From contig NZ_JWLJ01000001.1 in NCBI RefSeq assembly GCF_000813985.1, positions 1,414,453 through 1,478,452 on the forward strand: DNA of 64,000 bases. The letters run 5' to 3'. The DNA is from Ruegeria sp. ANG-R (lineage in GTDB: Bacteria; Pseudomonadota; Alphaproteobacteria; Rhodobacterales; Rhodobacteraceae). The number at the start of each line of letters is the position of its first letter. Position 1 is the stretch's first letter. Of this stretch, positions 1-7,594 are shown in pieces. The notes beneath the pieces are model-generated. The model saw nothing but the letters and a program-made list of their open reading frames with translations. It ran no database searches and was not told where the DNA came from. The position numbers were made by a program, and so were the translations under genes.

Positions 1-158
1 CGCACCTCCTCCGGCCCCAGCGTCACATAGGTCTGCGGCAACACCCCCGACGGCACCGCGTCATAGATCGCACCACCCGACAGGGTGCTGACTTGCGCAT
101 CGCCCGCCAATTGTTGAAACACCGCCGCCTGCAAAGCGGCTGCAACGCCATAGCTCAT
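1..158 (-). CDS. GTA tail-completion protein, DUF3168 family (partial)
   Basis: The first 52 codons of a minus-strand gene are present and the rest lies beyond the window edge. The reading begins MSYGVAAALQAAVFQQLAGD and continues through a DAVPSG...TYVTLG stretch typical of the DUF3168 tail-completion family, orfg8 in the Rhodobacter GTA cluster. The start ATG at 158 overlaps the stop of the upstream head-tail adaptor gene (ATGA), which fixes the start and implies translational coupling. The family is thought to act at the head-tail junction. Identity rests on this short N-terminus plus gene order. Confidence 0.75.
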   Translation of the reverse strand, partial: MSYGVAAALQAAVFQQLAGDAQVSTLSGGAIYDAVPSGVLPQTYVTLGPEEV

Positions 159-493
159 GCCGCCACCTCTTCATCTGCAAAACAGGTCAGGTATTGGCCA
201 CGCGGGTCGCGTTCAGCCACCGCGCGGATAACAAACCGGCGCGTCCCTTCGCTAAATCGTTGCTCGGGTGCGGGCCGCATCTGGGCCCCCTCGGGCGCGC
301 CCCGCACCACGATCCGATACCCGACACGCGAAACCGAGGCGCCGCCAACCGCGCGTTCCGATCCGCTGCGCGCCGTCACCTCGGCCCAGAGAGAACCCAG
401 TGCAGCCCATGTCTCGGTATACCCCCCCGCGCCATCGTCAGTGCGGACCGGAGCCTCCAACACCAGCTTGCGGTTCAGTCGCGGCGCGCTCAT
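155..493 (-). CDS. GTA head-tail adaptor (orfg7-like)
   Basis: A 112-residue protein of the phage head-tail adaptor/SPP1 gp16-like family, beginning MSAPRLNRKLVLEAPVRTDD. The N-terminal LNRKLVLE strand, a central ETWAALGSLWAEV segment and a late RGQYLTCFADEE strand match the small beta-barrel adaptors that extend the portal-connector channel. An upstream in-frame ATG at 565 is rejected because the ATG at 493 overlaps the stop of the connector gene by four bases (ATGA). It is coupled at its 3' end to the DUF3168 gene in the same way. The family call rests on sequence style plus position in the GTA gene order. Confidence 0.8.
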   Translation of the reverse strand: MSAPRLNRKLVLEAPVRTDDGAGGYTETWAALGSLWAEVTARSGSERAVGGASVSRVGYRIVVRGAPEGAQMRPAPEQRFSEGTRRFVIRAVAERDPRGQYLTCFADEEVAA

Positions 494-1089
494 TGCGTCA
501 CCCCTGCGCCGAAGCGCACCGTGCGATAGCGCTGGATCAGGCTGGTCACGCCGAACGGCATACACCCGGCGCCCAGCGCCGTCTCATCGCGATATTCATA
601 GTAATGCGCCGCCAACAGCAGCACCGCCTGGCCCAGATCAGCGAGCAGACCGCCCCAATCCCCGGCCATCCCAGCCGTGAAGCTGATCTTCACCGATCCA
701 CCGGTTTGCACCTTGGGCAAACACGCGCCCGTCGAACGCAACCGAGGGCGCTGCGCATCGCGCTCCAACCGGTACGTCCCCGCGTCCACCACGATCTCGG
801 CCCCTGCCGCATCCGTCAGTGTCACCGCGCCGATCGCCCCCACCGGAGCCACCGGCAGCACCTCACCGGCAGGATCGCGCCAGCCATTCAGGCTCCACGA
901 GAAGTCGCGCTCGATCAGCACCTTACCCGTACGCGCCTCAATCGCTGCAATAGCCGCGCGCAAAAAGCTCTTCAGCACCTCGTCTTGCACATTGTCTTCG
1001 GCAAACCCCGTGCCCAACCGCAGATGCGCCTTGAACTGATCCACCGGCAGCGCCGCATCCGCGATGGCGGTTTCTTCGATCAACATCAT
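490..1089 (-). CDS. GTA head-tail connector, gp6-like (orfg6-like)
   Basis: A protein of about 199 residues of the phage gp6-like head-tail connector family. It begins MMLIEETAIADAALPVDQFKAHL, followed by alpha-helical 'AIEARTGKVLIERDF' and 'YEYRDETALG' segments characteristic of these connectors, which attach below the portal and prepare it for the tail. A longer in-frame start at 1158 would add a low-quality Arg-rich leader and is not favoured. Gene order (capsid, connector, adaptor, DUF3168) matches the GTA cluster of Rhodobacter capsulatus. The 3' end overlaps the adaptor gene by four bases. Confidence 0.82.
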   Translation of the reverse strand: MMLIEETAIADAALPVDQFKAHLRLGTGFAEDNVQDEVLKSFLRAAIAAIEARTGKVLIERDFSWSLNGWRDPAGEVLPVAPVGAIGAVTLTDAAGAEIVVDAGTYRLERDAQRPRLRSTGACLPKVQTGGSVKISFTAGMAGDWGGLLADLGQAVLLLAAHYYEYRDETALGAGCMPFGVTSLIQRYRTVRFGAGVTQ

Positions 1090-1257
1090 CCATTCTCTCC
1101 GCAATCTCGGACCCCTCCGGGGCCACTTCAGGAAAATGACGGGCACGCGCCGCCCCACGTTGCTCGGACGGAGGGGAGCAGCTAGACAACGCGGGGGATC
1201 TCACCCCGGCCCGCGCCCGCCGCCCGAGGGGCTTACGCCCCCCGGAGTCAGCCCGCT

Positions 1258-2436
1258 TTAGGCGGTGCCGAATTTCAGCAGTTTGATTGCAGCAAAATCG
1301 CTCACGTCGCCGCCCACTCGCTTGGTGGCGTAGAACAGGACATGCGGCTTGGCGCTGAACGGATCGCGCAGCACGCGCAGATCGGGACGCTCGGCAATTG
1401 TGTAACCCGACTGGAAATCACCGAAAGCAATCGAGTAGCTGTCGGTCGCCGCATCCGGCATATCCTCGGCAATCAGCACCGGATACCCCATCAGACGCGC
1501 GGGCTCACCCGCCGCCAGACCGTCGGACCACAGGAAGCGGCCATCGCTGTCCTTCAGCTTGCGGATCAGACCGGCAGTTTTCGAGTTCATCACGAAGGTA
1601 CCGTTCACGCGGTACTGCGCGCCCAGCGCATAAACCACATCCACAATCGCATCCGCATCGACACCGCCGTCGATCCCGGTCGCGATGTAGCCCAGGCTAT
1701 CCCAGCCCCAGCGGTCATCCGAGGTTGTCACGTGGTTCAGAATACCCTTGGGCTTGTCCACGCCATCACCGTTGATAAACGCCGCCGCCTCGGCGCGTGC
1801 GAACTTGTCGGCGATCCGACCGGCCAGCCAGCCTTCGACATCAAACGCGCTGTCATCCAGCAGACGCTGCGAAGCTTTGGGCAGGGCGCTCAGTTCGTGC
1901 AGCGGGATCGAGATTCGATCAATCGACGGGGTCGTCGTCTCAGCGGTGGCCGAAGACTCATCCGCCCAGCCCGCGCCCACATCGGTATGGTCAATCAGCA
2001 CGTCAAACGAGTTCGCCTCGACATTCACCACCGACGCGATCGAGCGGATCGACGCGGTCGAATTCAGCACCGATTTGATCATCTCAGCGGTCTGCGGATC
2101 AACCAGATAGCCGCCATCGCTGTTGACGGCACTCGACAGCGATTTTACCTCCATCTCAAGCCCGCGCAGCCCGTCATCCTCGCCCGACCGCACATAGGCA
2201 TCAAACGCCTTCTGATGCGGTGCGCCGTCTTCGTTGGATGCCGCAAGATGCGGGCGTGCCGCGATGGTTGATTTACGATCCAGCATGGTCAGTCGCTCTT
2301 CTGTCTGTTGCAGTTTGGTTTTAACTTCGCCCTTGAGGCCCTTGAATTCATTCACGAAGCCAGCCATCGCCTGCTTCACCTCCTGAACCAGGGGCGCACC
2401 CTCTCCGGTCAAGGCCGGGGTCTCGGTCTTGCTCAT
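1258..2436 (-). CDS. GTA major capsid protein, HK97 fold (orfg5-like)
   Basis: A 392-residue HK97-family major capsid protein. The first 80 or so residues are a charged helical scaffold-like region (VQEVKQAMAGFVNEFKGLKG), after which the mature part begins near the AARPHLA...KAFDAYVRSG segment. The C-terminal two thirds carry the P-domain/A-domain pattern (GGYLVDPQTAEMI; DFQSGYTIAERPDLRVLRDPF) seen in GTA and HK97 capsids. ATG 2436 (MSKTETP) is preferred over ATG 2442 because the AGGA ribosome site sits seven bases before it but directly abuts the upstream ATG. The protease gene lies upstream, as expected, since it removes the N-terminal region. Confidence 0.93.
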   Translation of the reverse strand: MSKTETPALTGEGAPLVQEVKQAMAGFVNEFKGLKGEVKTKLQQTEERLTMLDRKSTIAARPHLAASNEDGAPHQKAFDAYVRSGEDDGLRGLEMEVKSLSSAVNSDGGYLVDPQTAEMIKSVLNSTASIRSIASVVNVEANSFDVLIDHTDVGAGWADESSATAETTTPSIDRISIPLHELSALPKASQRLLDDSAFDVEGWLAGRIADKFARAEAAAFINGDGVDKPKGILNHVTTSDDRWGWDSLGYIATGIDGGVDADAIVDVVYALGAQYRVNGTFVMNSKTAGLIRKLKDSDGRFLWSDGLAAGEPARLMGYPVLIAEDMPDAATDSYSIAFGDFQSGYTIAERPDLRVLRDPFSAKPHVLFYATKRVGGDVSDFAAIKLLKFGTA

Positions 2437-2471
2437 CAGCATGTCCTGTTCTGAGTGGGTATTGAGGCGCG

Positions 2472-3047
2472 CTACGTTCGCGCCAGCTCCTGCCGGGCGT
2501 GATCAAACACCTCGGCAATACTGCGCCAGGTGTTCTCGGCCTCAGGGTCCGCCCCCTTCGCCGCCACCCGCGCACTGGGCTGCATCGGGAAGGTCACCAA
2601 GGACACCTCCCACAGCTCCAGTTCGGTCAGGACCCGCTGGCCCTTGTCATTCTTCACGGCCCGCTTGGTGCGGTAGCCAATCGACAACCCATCCATCGCG
2701 CCCGCCCGGATCAATTCCGCCGCCTCACGGCCCTTCTGTGTGCTCTCCAGCAGGCGCCCCTTGACCCACAGGCCCCGGTCGTCCTCGCGCACCTCATCCC
2801 ACACGCCGATAGGCTGCGCCGGATCGTGCTGCCACAGCATCTTGACTCGCTGACCCGCCTTGGCGAGCCCCTCAAGTGAGCCCCGATAGGCCCCACGCTG
2901 CACCACATCACTGCCCTGATCGACCTGATCAAACAGGCTAGCGTACCCCTCGATCACCGCGTCCTCGGTCACGGACAAACCGTCTCCGAACCGCGCGAAC
3001 TTATGCTCTAAATCCATGAACTTCTCCATGTAACCAACTGAACTCAT
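2472..3047 (-). CDS. GTA prohead protease, HK97 family (orfg4-like)
   Basis: A 191-residue HK97 prohead protease (peptidase family U35/S78). The His of the LWQHDPAQPIG motif and the Ser of AGAMDGLSIGYRT are the expected catalytic residues, and the ELWEVSLVTFPMQPSA motif follows as in the family. It cleaves the capsid scaffold region during head maturation. The start at 3047 (MSSVGYMEKF) overlaps the stop of the preceding small gene as ATGA. An ATG 18 bases further in (MEKFMDLEHK) is the alternative. It is followed directly by the capsid gene. Confidence 0.9.
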   Translation of the reverse strand: MSSVGYMEKFMDLEHKFARFGDGLSVTEDAVIEGYASLFDQVDQGSDVVQRGAYRGSLEGLAKAGQRVKMLWQHDPAQPIGVWDEVREDDRGLWVKGRLLESTQKGREAAELIRAGAMDGLSIGYRTKRAVKNDKGQRVLTELELWEVSLVTFPMQPSARVAAKGADPEAENTWRSIAEVFDHARQELART

Positions 3048-3259
3048 GGCGTTACTACCAATAACGACTGAAACGCCTGCGCCAAAATCACCGCCGCCAC
3101 GCCGTAAACCGTCAGCCACAACCGCTTCTCCAGCCGCTCCATCATCTCTTCGATCTGATCCAACCTACGGCACAGATGCGCGTGTTGGATCTCGGCCACC
3201 CGCTCATGCGCGGCCAGCCTCAGCCCCGGCGCACACTCGAACGAGGGATAGTCACCCAT
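3044..3259 (-). CDS. GTA small membrane protein between portal and protease (orfg3.5-like)
   Basis: A 71-residue protein starting MGDYPSFECAPGLRLAAHERV. It has a central charged helix (RRLDQIEEMMERLEKRLW) and one C-terminal hydrophobic segment (LTVYGVAAVILAQAFQSLLV). A gene of this size at this place is found in Rhodobacterales GTA clusters as orfg3.5. Its role is not established, and the tail helix might be a membrane anchor or a holin-like element. The start overlaps the portal stop by eight bases and the stop overlaps the protease start by four, so the set is translationally coupled. Confidence 0.75.
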   Translation of the reverse strand: MGDYPSFECAPGLRLAAHERVAEIQHAHLCRRLDQIEEMMERLEKRLWLTVYGVAAVILAQAFQSLLVVTP

Positions 3260-4412
3260 CGCCACGCTCCGGCAGCCCCAGCAACGCGCGCTTCTCGGCA
3301 TCCGTCAGGAACTCGGCCCCGCTCACACGCGCCCATTGCGCGTCGCGCTCTGCCGACAGCGCCGGCACCTGATCCAGATCGGGCTTCAGCACCAAATCCT
3401 CACCCGAGAACCCAGCCAGCCACTCCGACACCGCCGCCGCCACCCGCGTCACCAGAGGCAGCACGGTCAGGCGATAAAACGCCCTGTTGGCCTCCTGATA
3501 GTTCGAATAGGTCGCGTCGCCTTGTATCCCCAGCAGCATCGGCGGGACCCCAAAGGCCAGCGCGATCTCGCGGGCGGCGGCTTCCTTGGTCTTTTGAAAC
3601 TCCATATCGGACGGCGAAAAGCCCATCGGCTTCCAATCCAATCCCCCTTCCAAAACCATCGGGCGGCCTGCATTGCGCGCCCCGCGATAGTTCTGCTCGA
3701 TCTCGTCCGACAGGCGCCGGAACTGATCCTCGGCCATCACCCCATGGCCATCGCCCTTCCACACCAGCGCCCCCGAAGGCCGCGCCGCATTGTCCAGCAG
3801 AGATTTCGACCAGCGAGACGCGCTGTTATGTACATCAATCGCCATCGCCGCCGCCTGCATGGGCGAGAACCCATAGTGATCATCCTGCGGGTGGAACGAT
3901 TTGATATGGCAGATATTCTCCGCCGCGAACCGGTGCTTCTTACCACCCACCGCGTAATCATATGCCTTGGGCCACCCATCCACCCCGGGCACCACGCTCA
4001 TCCGGTCCGAGCGCAACACATGCAGCTCAACCGGCAGCCCCTCATCGGCCTGAACAGCCTCGACATAGGCATTGCCCGACAGCAGCAACTGCCCGAACAG
4101 GGCCTCCATCAACTCCGCCCGCCCCTGCGCCGCATTCGGACGACGCATCAGCGACAGGATCGGATGAGTATCAAACCGCTGCGCCTGATCCTGCAACACC
4201 AAGGGTAGAGCCGCCGCCGCCTCGGCAATCAGCTTGACCGAGCGAAACCCCACCGGGTTCCCAGAAAACCCCGTCCGCGTCAGCGACACCGCGTCCCGAG
4301 GGCTCCACGCCACGCGCCCGCCCGTCTGCCACGCCACCACAGGCCCCGCCGCGCTCGCCTTCGCCTCGGGCGCTGCCTCAGCCGATCCACGACGCAAGAA
4401 ATCGAATACCAT
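3252..4412 (-). CDS. GTA portal protein, HK97 family (orfg3-like)
   Basis: A 386-residue HK97-type portal protein. It opens MVFDFLRRGSAEAAPEAKAS and runs through the family-typical ...GNPVGFRSVKLIAEAAAALPL, SGNAYVEAV, HIKSFHPQDDHYGFSPMQAA and GVPPMLLGIQGDATYSNYQEA blocks. The dodecameric portal forms the DNA entry and exit channel of the head. An AAAGGAG ribosome site lies four bases before the ATG. In standard GTA clusters the large terminase gene directly precedes the portal. Here a foreign-looking gene and about 960 bases separate them. Confidence 0.93.
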   Translation of the reverse strand: MVFDFLRRGSAEAAPEAKASAAGPVVAWQTGGRVAWSPRDAVSLTRTGFSGNPVGFRSVKLIAEAAAALPLVLQDQAQRFDTHPILSLMRRPNAAQGRAELMEALFGQLLLSGNAYVEAVQADEGLPVELHVLRSDRMSVVPGVDGWPKAYDYAVGGKKHRFAAENICHIKSFHPQDDHYGFSPMQAAAMAIDVHNSASRWSKSLLDNAARPSGALVWKGDGHGVMAEDQFRRLSDEIEQNYRGARNAGRPMVLEGGLDWKPMGFSPSDMEFQKTKEAAAREIALAFGVPPMLLGIQGDATYSNYQEANRAFYRLTVLPLVTRVAAAVSEWLAGFSGEDLVLKPDLDQVPALSAERDAQWARVSGAEFLTDAEKRALLGLPERGDG

Positions 4413-4604
4413 CTGTGCTCCTTTCTGCCGCCGCTCTGCCCGGCTTGTTGAAAGGAGTTATGACGGAAAGAAGTTTAAGCCTCGGGAATGGGGCGTACGG
4501 AGGGTGGGCAACAGTAACCTCTTTTGTTCGACCCAGATCAATCGCGACTTCAGACGGGTAATTAGTGCCCAATGCCGATAAGAATGACTAATTGCCAAAG
4601 CTGG

Positions 4605-5243
4605 CTAACGATAAACACCGAAAATTTTACATCCCAACAATCCGGCCGCCTCGTAGGCTGTTTTAAATCGAGCCACTTCGTTTGCCAAACCTGTTTGGGT
4701 CGCCTCAACACAAGCTTTCATTGCACTGTTTTTTGCTTCTATTTGTGAGGAATAATTGACGCCAAATCCTGTGTAGCCTGCTGGGTTGTTTGCAATCGCT
4801 AGGTAGTTGCCAGGCGCTGTATCTCGTTTTGCCTTGGTCAATGCACTTTTGTGCGTGTTGGGTATTGTATATGCCGTAGGTTTTTTTTGAGGAACAAACG
4901 TAGCGTAGAGGATACAGGTCTGTCGAGACACGATATCACAGTCAATCTTCGCCATTCGTTTTGCATCAAGCTCCGAATAGCGACCTGTAACTACTGCCCA
5001 AGAGCCACCATCTGGTCGAATGTAAAACGCTCCAAACGCTCCGTCTCCTTGACTCACGGCCTTTTCGAACGCATTTCTCACACGCGTGGTCAGCGGTTGG
5101 TCCGAGTGCTGCCGAACCTCGTAGGGGCCAAAAGTGGTCAGAGATTGTTTTGACGGTATAAAATTCCCGTCGGGTGTGGTTTCGACACATCCCGCCTGCG
5201 CTACAAGTCCAACAAATAAAATAACACTTTTAATTTTAGACAC
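4605..5243 (-). CDS. Unrecognised secreted protein inserted in the GTA cluster
   Basis: I do not recognise this family. A GTG start at 5243 gives 212 residues with a typical export signal, MSKIKSVILFVGLVAQAGC. The C at the end makes a weak lipobox, so lipoprotein or simple secretion are both possible. An upstream ATG at 5303 would bury the signal and is disfavoured. The mature part is mixed alpha/beta, with repeated W/Y/G-containing strands (GAFYIRPDGGSWAVVTGRY) and several cysteines (KIDCDIVSRQTC, MKACVEATQ, LLGCKIFGVYR). It is visibly A/T-richer than the flanking GTA genes and lies between large terminase and portal, on the same strand. It resembles a cargo ('moron') gene acquired within the cluster. 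Confidence 0.7.
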   Translation of the reverse strand: MSKIKSVILFVGLVAQAGCVETTPDGNFIPSKQSLTTFGPYEVRQHSDQPLTTRVRNAFEKAVSQGDGAFGAFYIRPDGGSWAVVTGRYSELDAKRMAKIDCDIVSRQTCILYATFVPQKKPTAYTIPNTHKSALTKAKRDTAPGNYLAIANNPAGYTGFGVNYSSQIEAKNSAMKACVEATQTGLANEVARFKTAYEAAGLLGCKIFGVYR

Positions 5244-5376
5244 TTCGGTACAATTCCTCAATGATGAATGCTCTGTGCATATGAGCTTTATCGCTAGCTG
5301 CATCCGTCTGCCAGGTCAACATTCTAACCGATCTGCCCACCAGAAGGCCAAGCTCGCTGGCGGAAGCCAACATACT

Positions 5377-6792
5377 TCACAAACTCCGCACCCTCGGCCT
5401 TCTAAACACCCCCGCTGGTCCCACAACCAACTCATGCAGCGCCCAGACCAGCGCGTCGACCCGGTCGGGCGAGCCCTGCCCCTCGAACCCGCGCGCGGTC
5501 ATCTGACACATCTGCTCCTCCAGCGCGTCCAGCCCGGCCACATGGCTCACCCGTCCCTGCTCGTACAACGCAGCCACAGGCTCCGCTCGCGCGACCTTGC
5601 CGCGTGAGGCCCGCACCGCGCGGAACGGGACCAGTGGCTCCACCTGCCGCACGACCTCTTCCACCAGTTGCCCGCCCTGATTGACCTCGGCCACCAGCCG
5701 TTCGGCCCCAAACTCGTCCATCGCGTCAATCGCCGCCTGCGCCCAGCCCGCCGGGCCAACGCCCTGCACCGTCCGGTCAGCCAGCACATAGGCCCGCCAA
5801 TCCTCGGGCGGCCCCTGTAGCTGAGCGCCCACGACCACAATCCCGCAGGCATCCGCATCCGCCCCCGCCGTCACCGCCGGGTCCAGCGCCACGACGATGC
5901 GATCCAACGCGGGCACCTGCGCACAGCGCGCCGCCTCCAGCATCGAACCTGTCCACAGCGCCCCTTCAGCATCCGACAGCAGCACCCCGTCCAGCTCCTG
6001 CCGCCCCAGCCGCGTGCCAGCATAACGCGCACGCACCTCTTCCAGAAACGAGTCCGCCAGATTGGCCCGATTCGCCTCGGTCGGCGCGTGAGTCTGCACG
6101 GTGGAAGGCGACGCCAGCAAATCCTTCAAAACCTTCACATTGCGCGGCGTCGTGGTCACACAGACCCGGGGCTGATCCCCCAGCCGCAGCGCAAATTGCA
6201 GCATATCCCAGGTCTCGCCAGCCTTCTTCCACTTGGCCAGTTCATCCACCCAGGCCGCATCGAACTGCGGTCCTCGCAGCCCCTCTGGGTCATGTGCCGA
6301 AAACGCCTGCGCCTCGGCCCCGTTTGGCCAGACCAGTTTGCGCTCCGATGCCTTCCACGTGGGCCTGCGATCCGGCGGCGAGCACTGCAAAATCCCGCTG
6401 TCGCCAAAGATCATCACATCGCGCACCTGATCGAATGTCTCGCCGACCAAAGCCACGCGACACGCCTCTCCGCGATCCAAGGGCAAAGACCCCTCAACCA
6501 CCGACCGCACCCACTCGGCCCCGGCGCGCGTCTTGCCGGCCCCGCGCCCGCCCATGATCACCCACGACCGCCAGTCGCCCTCGGGTGGCAACTGATGCGG
6601 CAGCGCCCAGAATTCGAACAGGAAAGGGAGGGCACACAGCCCCCCCTCCCCGATCTCACTCAGAAATCTGTCCTGCACCGCAGCAGGCGCGGAGGCGAGC
6701 CAGCCTGCACCCGATCTCAGATCGTGCCCGATCAAGGTCGAGCGCATAGCCCCCTTGGGCAATTCCGGCTTGTCTGTGATGTTGTTCGACAA
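5377..6792 (-). CDS. GTA large terminase, DNA-packaging ATPase/nuclease (orfg2-like)
   Basis: A large terminase subunit of 471 residues as drawn. The ATPase Walker A motif GGRGAGKT is at about residues 81-88, a Walker B-like AAWVDELAKW follows near 180, and a nuclease-type acidic strand (RIVVALDPAVTAGADADACG) begins near residue 300. The sequence FEFWALPHQLPPEGDW before the ATPase is a hallmark of Rhodobacterales GTA terminases. The true start is uncertain. The ATG at 6792 overlaps the upstream gene by 137 bases, while the internal ATG at 6747 or a non-ATG start nearer 6700 would still keep the conserved WLASAP...FLFEFW region. Confidence 0.92.
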   Translation of the reverse strand: MSNNITDKPELPKGAMRSTLIGHDLRSGAGWLASAPAAVQDRFLSEIGEGGLCALPFLFEFWALPHQLPPEGDWRSWVIMGGRGAGKTRAGAEWVRSVVEGSLPLDRGEACRVALVGETFDQVRDVMIFGDSGILQCSPPDRRPTWKASERKLVWPNGAEAQAFSAHDPEGLRGPQFDAAWVDELAKWKKAGETWDMLQFALRLGDQPRVCVTTTPRNVKVLKDLLASPSTVQTHAPTEANRANLADSFLEEVRARYAGTRLGRQELDGVLLSDAEGALWTGSMLEAARCAQVPALDRIVVALDPAVTAGADADACGIVVVGAQLQGPPEDWRAYVLADRTVQGVGPAGWAQAAIDAMDEFGAERLVAEVNQGGQLVEEVVRQVEPLVPFRAVRASRGKVARAEPVAALYEQGRVSHVAGLDALEEQMCQMTARGFEGQGSPDRVDALVWALHELVVGPAGVFRRPRVRSL

Positions 6793-7000
6793 AGCTTGTC
6801 TCCACTTTCTGGCAACTTCGGATCAGCCCCTCTAGCTGACCCAGTTGCTTGCCTGTTCCGGCAAGGTCTGCATCCTCCCCGGCACCGATCTGTTTTCGCA
6901 GTTCTTCCGCTGCTTGGCGCAGATCGCGAATGGACCGCTCAAGCGACTGCAACAAATCAGCCGTCTGGGAAATCCGCTCTTCCGGGGTAATCAAAGTCAT
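6656..7000 (-). CDS. GTA small terminase-like protein (orfg1-like)
   Basis: A 114-residue, highly helical and charged protein (ERISQTADLLQSLERSIRDLRQ; KQLGQLEGLIRSCQKVET) at the head of the GTA cluster. orfg1 of the Rhodobacter GTA occupies this position and is considered the small terminase subunit. The coiled-coil-like N-terminal half fits an oligomeric DNA-recognition protein. The C-terminal part (GGYALDLDRARSEIGCRLARLR) overlaps the large terminase gene in another frame. This is probably real, because the helix pattern continues. No strong ribosome site precedes the ATG. Confidence 0.7.
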   Translation of the reverse strand: MTLITPEERISQTADLLQSLERSIRDLRQAAEELRKQIGAGEDADLAGTGKQLGQLEGLIRSCQKVETSFVEQHHRQAGIAQGGYALDLDRARSEIGCRLARLRACCGAGQISE

Positions 7001-7045
7001 GTTTGCGTCTTGACCTCATGCGTGAGTTTTTCCGCACGAGAGAAA

Positions 7046-7083
7046 CGAAAAACGGCCGCCGGGTCGCCCCGGGGCCGTTGCCC
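7046..7083 (-). terminator. Strong hairpin with T-run ahead of the GTA operon
   Basis: Arms AACGGCC (7051-7057) and GGCCGTT (7073-7079) enclose a second perfect stem, CCGGG/CCCGG, with a single bulged base between them. Read on the minus strand the hairpin is followed by GTTTTTCGTTTC. It can stop read-through from the upstream glyoxalase-fold gene. If the GTA promoter lies at 7085-7180, it would instead work as an attenuator in the leader. Confidence 0.7.
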
Positions 7084-7180
7084 ACTTCTTCTAGCATGGC
7101 ACAAGCTGTACGATATTAAGTTCGCAAAGTCAATGTGTTACGCAACGCAGACGCAACGGGCACCGTACGCTGTGTTAGGA

Positions 7181-7555
7181 TCAACCGCCCGATAAATCCT
7201 GCGCCAGCATCATCGCATTCTGATCCGGATCATAGAATGTTGCGGTGCTGACCATTCCCTCAATCGTCTCGGTCTCACCATCAAACTTAACCCCGGCGGC
7301 CTCCAGCACCCCCCGCGCCTCGGCGATATCGGCAACCTCGTAGACCGGCACACAGTTTCCCGGCACAGGCTCTGCCTGCTCACCCAGGCCCAGGGTTACG
7401 CCCTCGACACTTGTACGCATCTCGCTCCAACCCGCTTCGTCAATGTGATGGCTCAGCTCGAACCCAAGCTTGTCGCTGTACCAATTCGCGCTGGCATGAC
7501 GATCCCGAACCGAAATCGCGAAGGTGATCGTGTTTTTTAATGAAACGAGCGGCAT
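7181..7555 (-). CDS. Glyoxalase/bleomycin-resistance fold (VOC) protein
   Basis: A 124-residue single-module vicinal oxygen chelate protein. It opens MPLVSLKNTITFAISVRDRH, and the pattern of ANWYSDKLGFEL (edge helix after the first strand), GVTLGLGEQ, and TATFYDPDQNAMMLAQ near the C-terminus is typical of the VOC superfamily. Members bind a metal or drugs and their substrates cannot be told from sequence alone. An AAAGGAAAG ribosome site precedes the ATG. It is divergent from an HxlR-type regulator 39 bases away, which probably controls it, perhaps in response to a reactive electrophile. Confidence 0.85.
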   Translation of the reverse strand: MPLVSLKNTITFAISVRDRHASANWYSDKLGFELSHHIDEAGWSEMRTSVEGVTLGLGEQAEPVPGNCVPVYEVADIAEARGVLEAAGVKFDGETETIEGMVSTATFYDPDQNAMMLAQDLSGG

Positions 7556-7577
7556 CGATCTTTCCTTTTTCTGAAAT

Positions 7578-7590
7578 TATAGCTACTATA
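7578..7590. promoter_or_regulatory. Operator-like palindrome between VOC gene and HxlR regulator
   Basis: A perfect inverted repeat TATAG-CTA-CTATA lies in the 39-base divergent intergenic region, five bases from the regulator start codon. Its position suits autoregulation by the HxlR protein and simultaneous control of the VOC gene. The match is by symmetry only, as no binding data are available. Confidence 0.5.
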
Positions 7591-7594
7591 CTTT

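Noticed and set aside
1180..1257. Terminator between capsid and connector genes in the GTA cluster
   Set aside because: Small GC-rich hairpins (for example GGGGC-TTAC-GCCCC) lack a T-run; probably no terminator inside the operon.
6088..6990. A 300-residue plus-strand frame opposite the large terminase gene
   Set aside because: Antisense shadow in a GC-rich genome; the terminase motifs on the other strand are certain.
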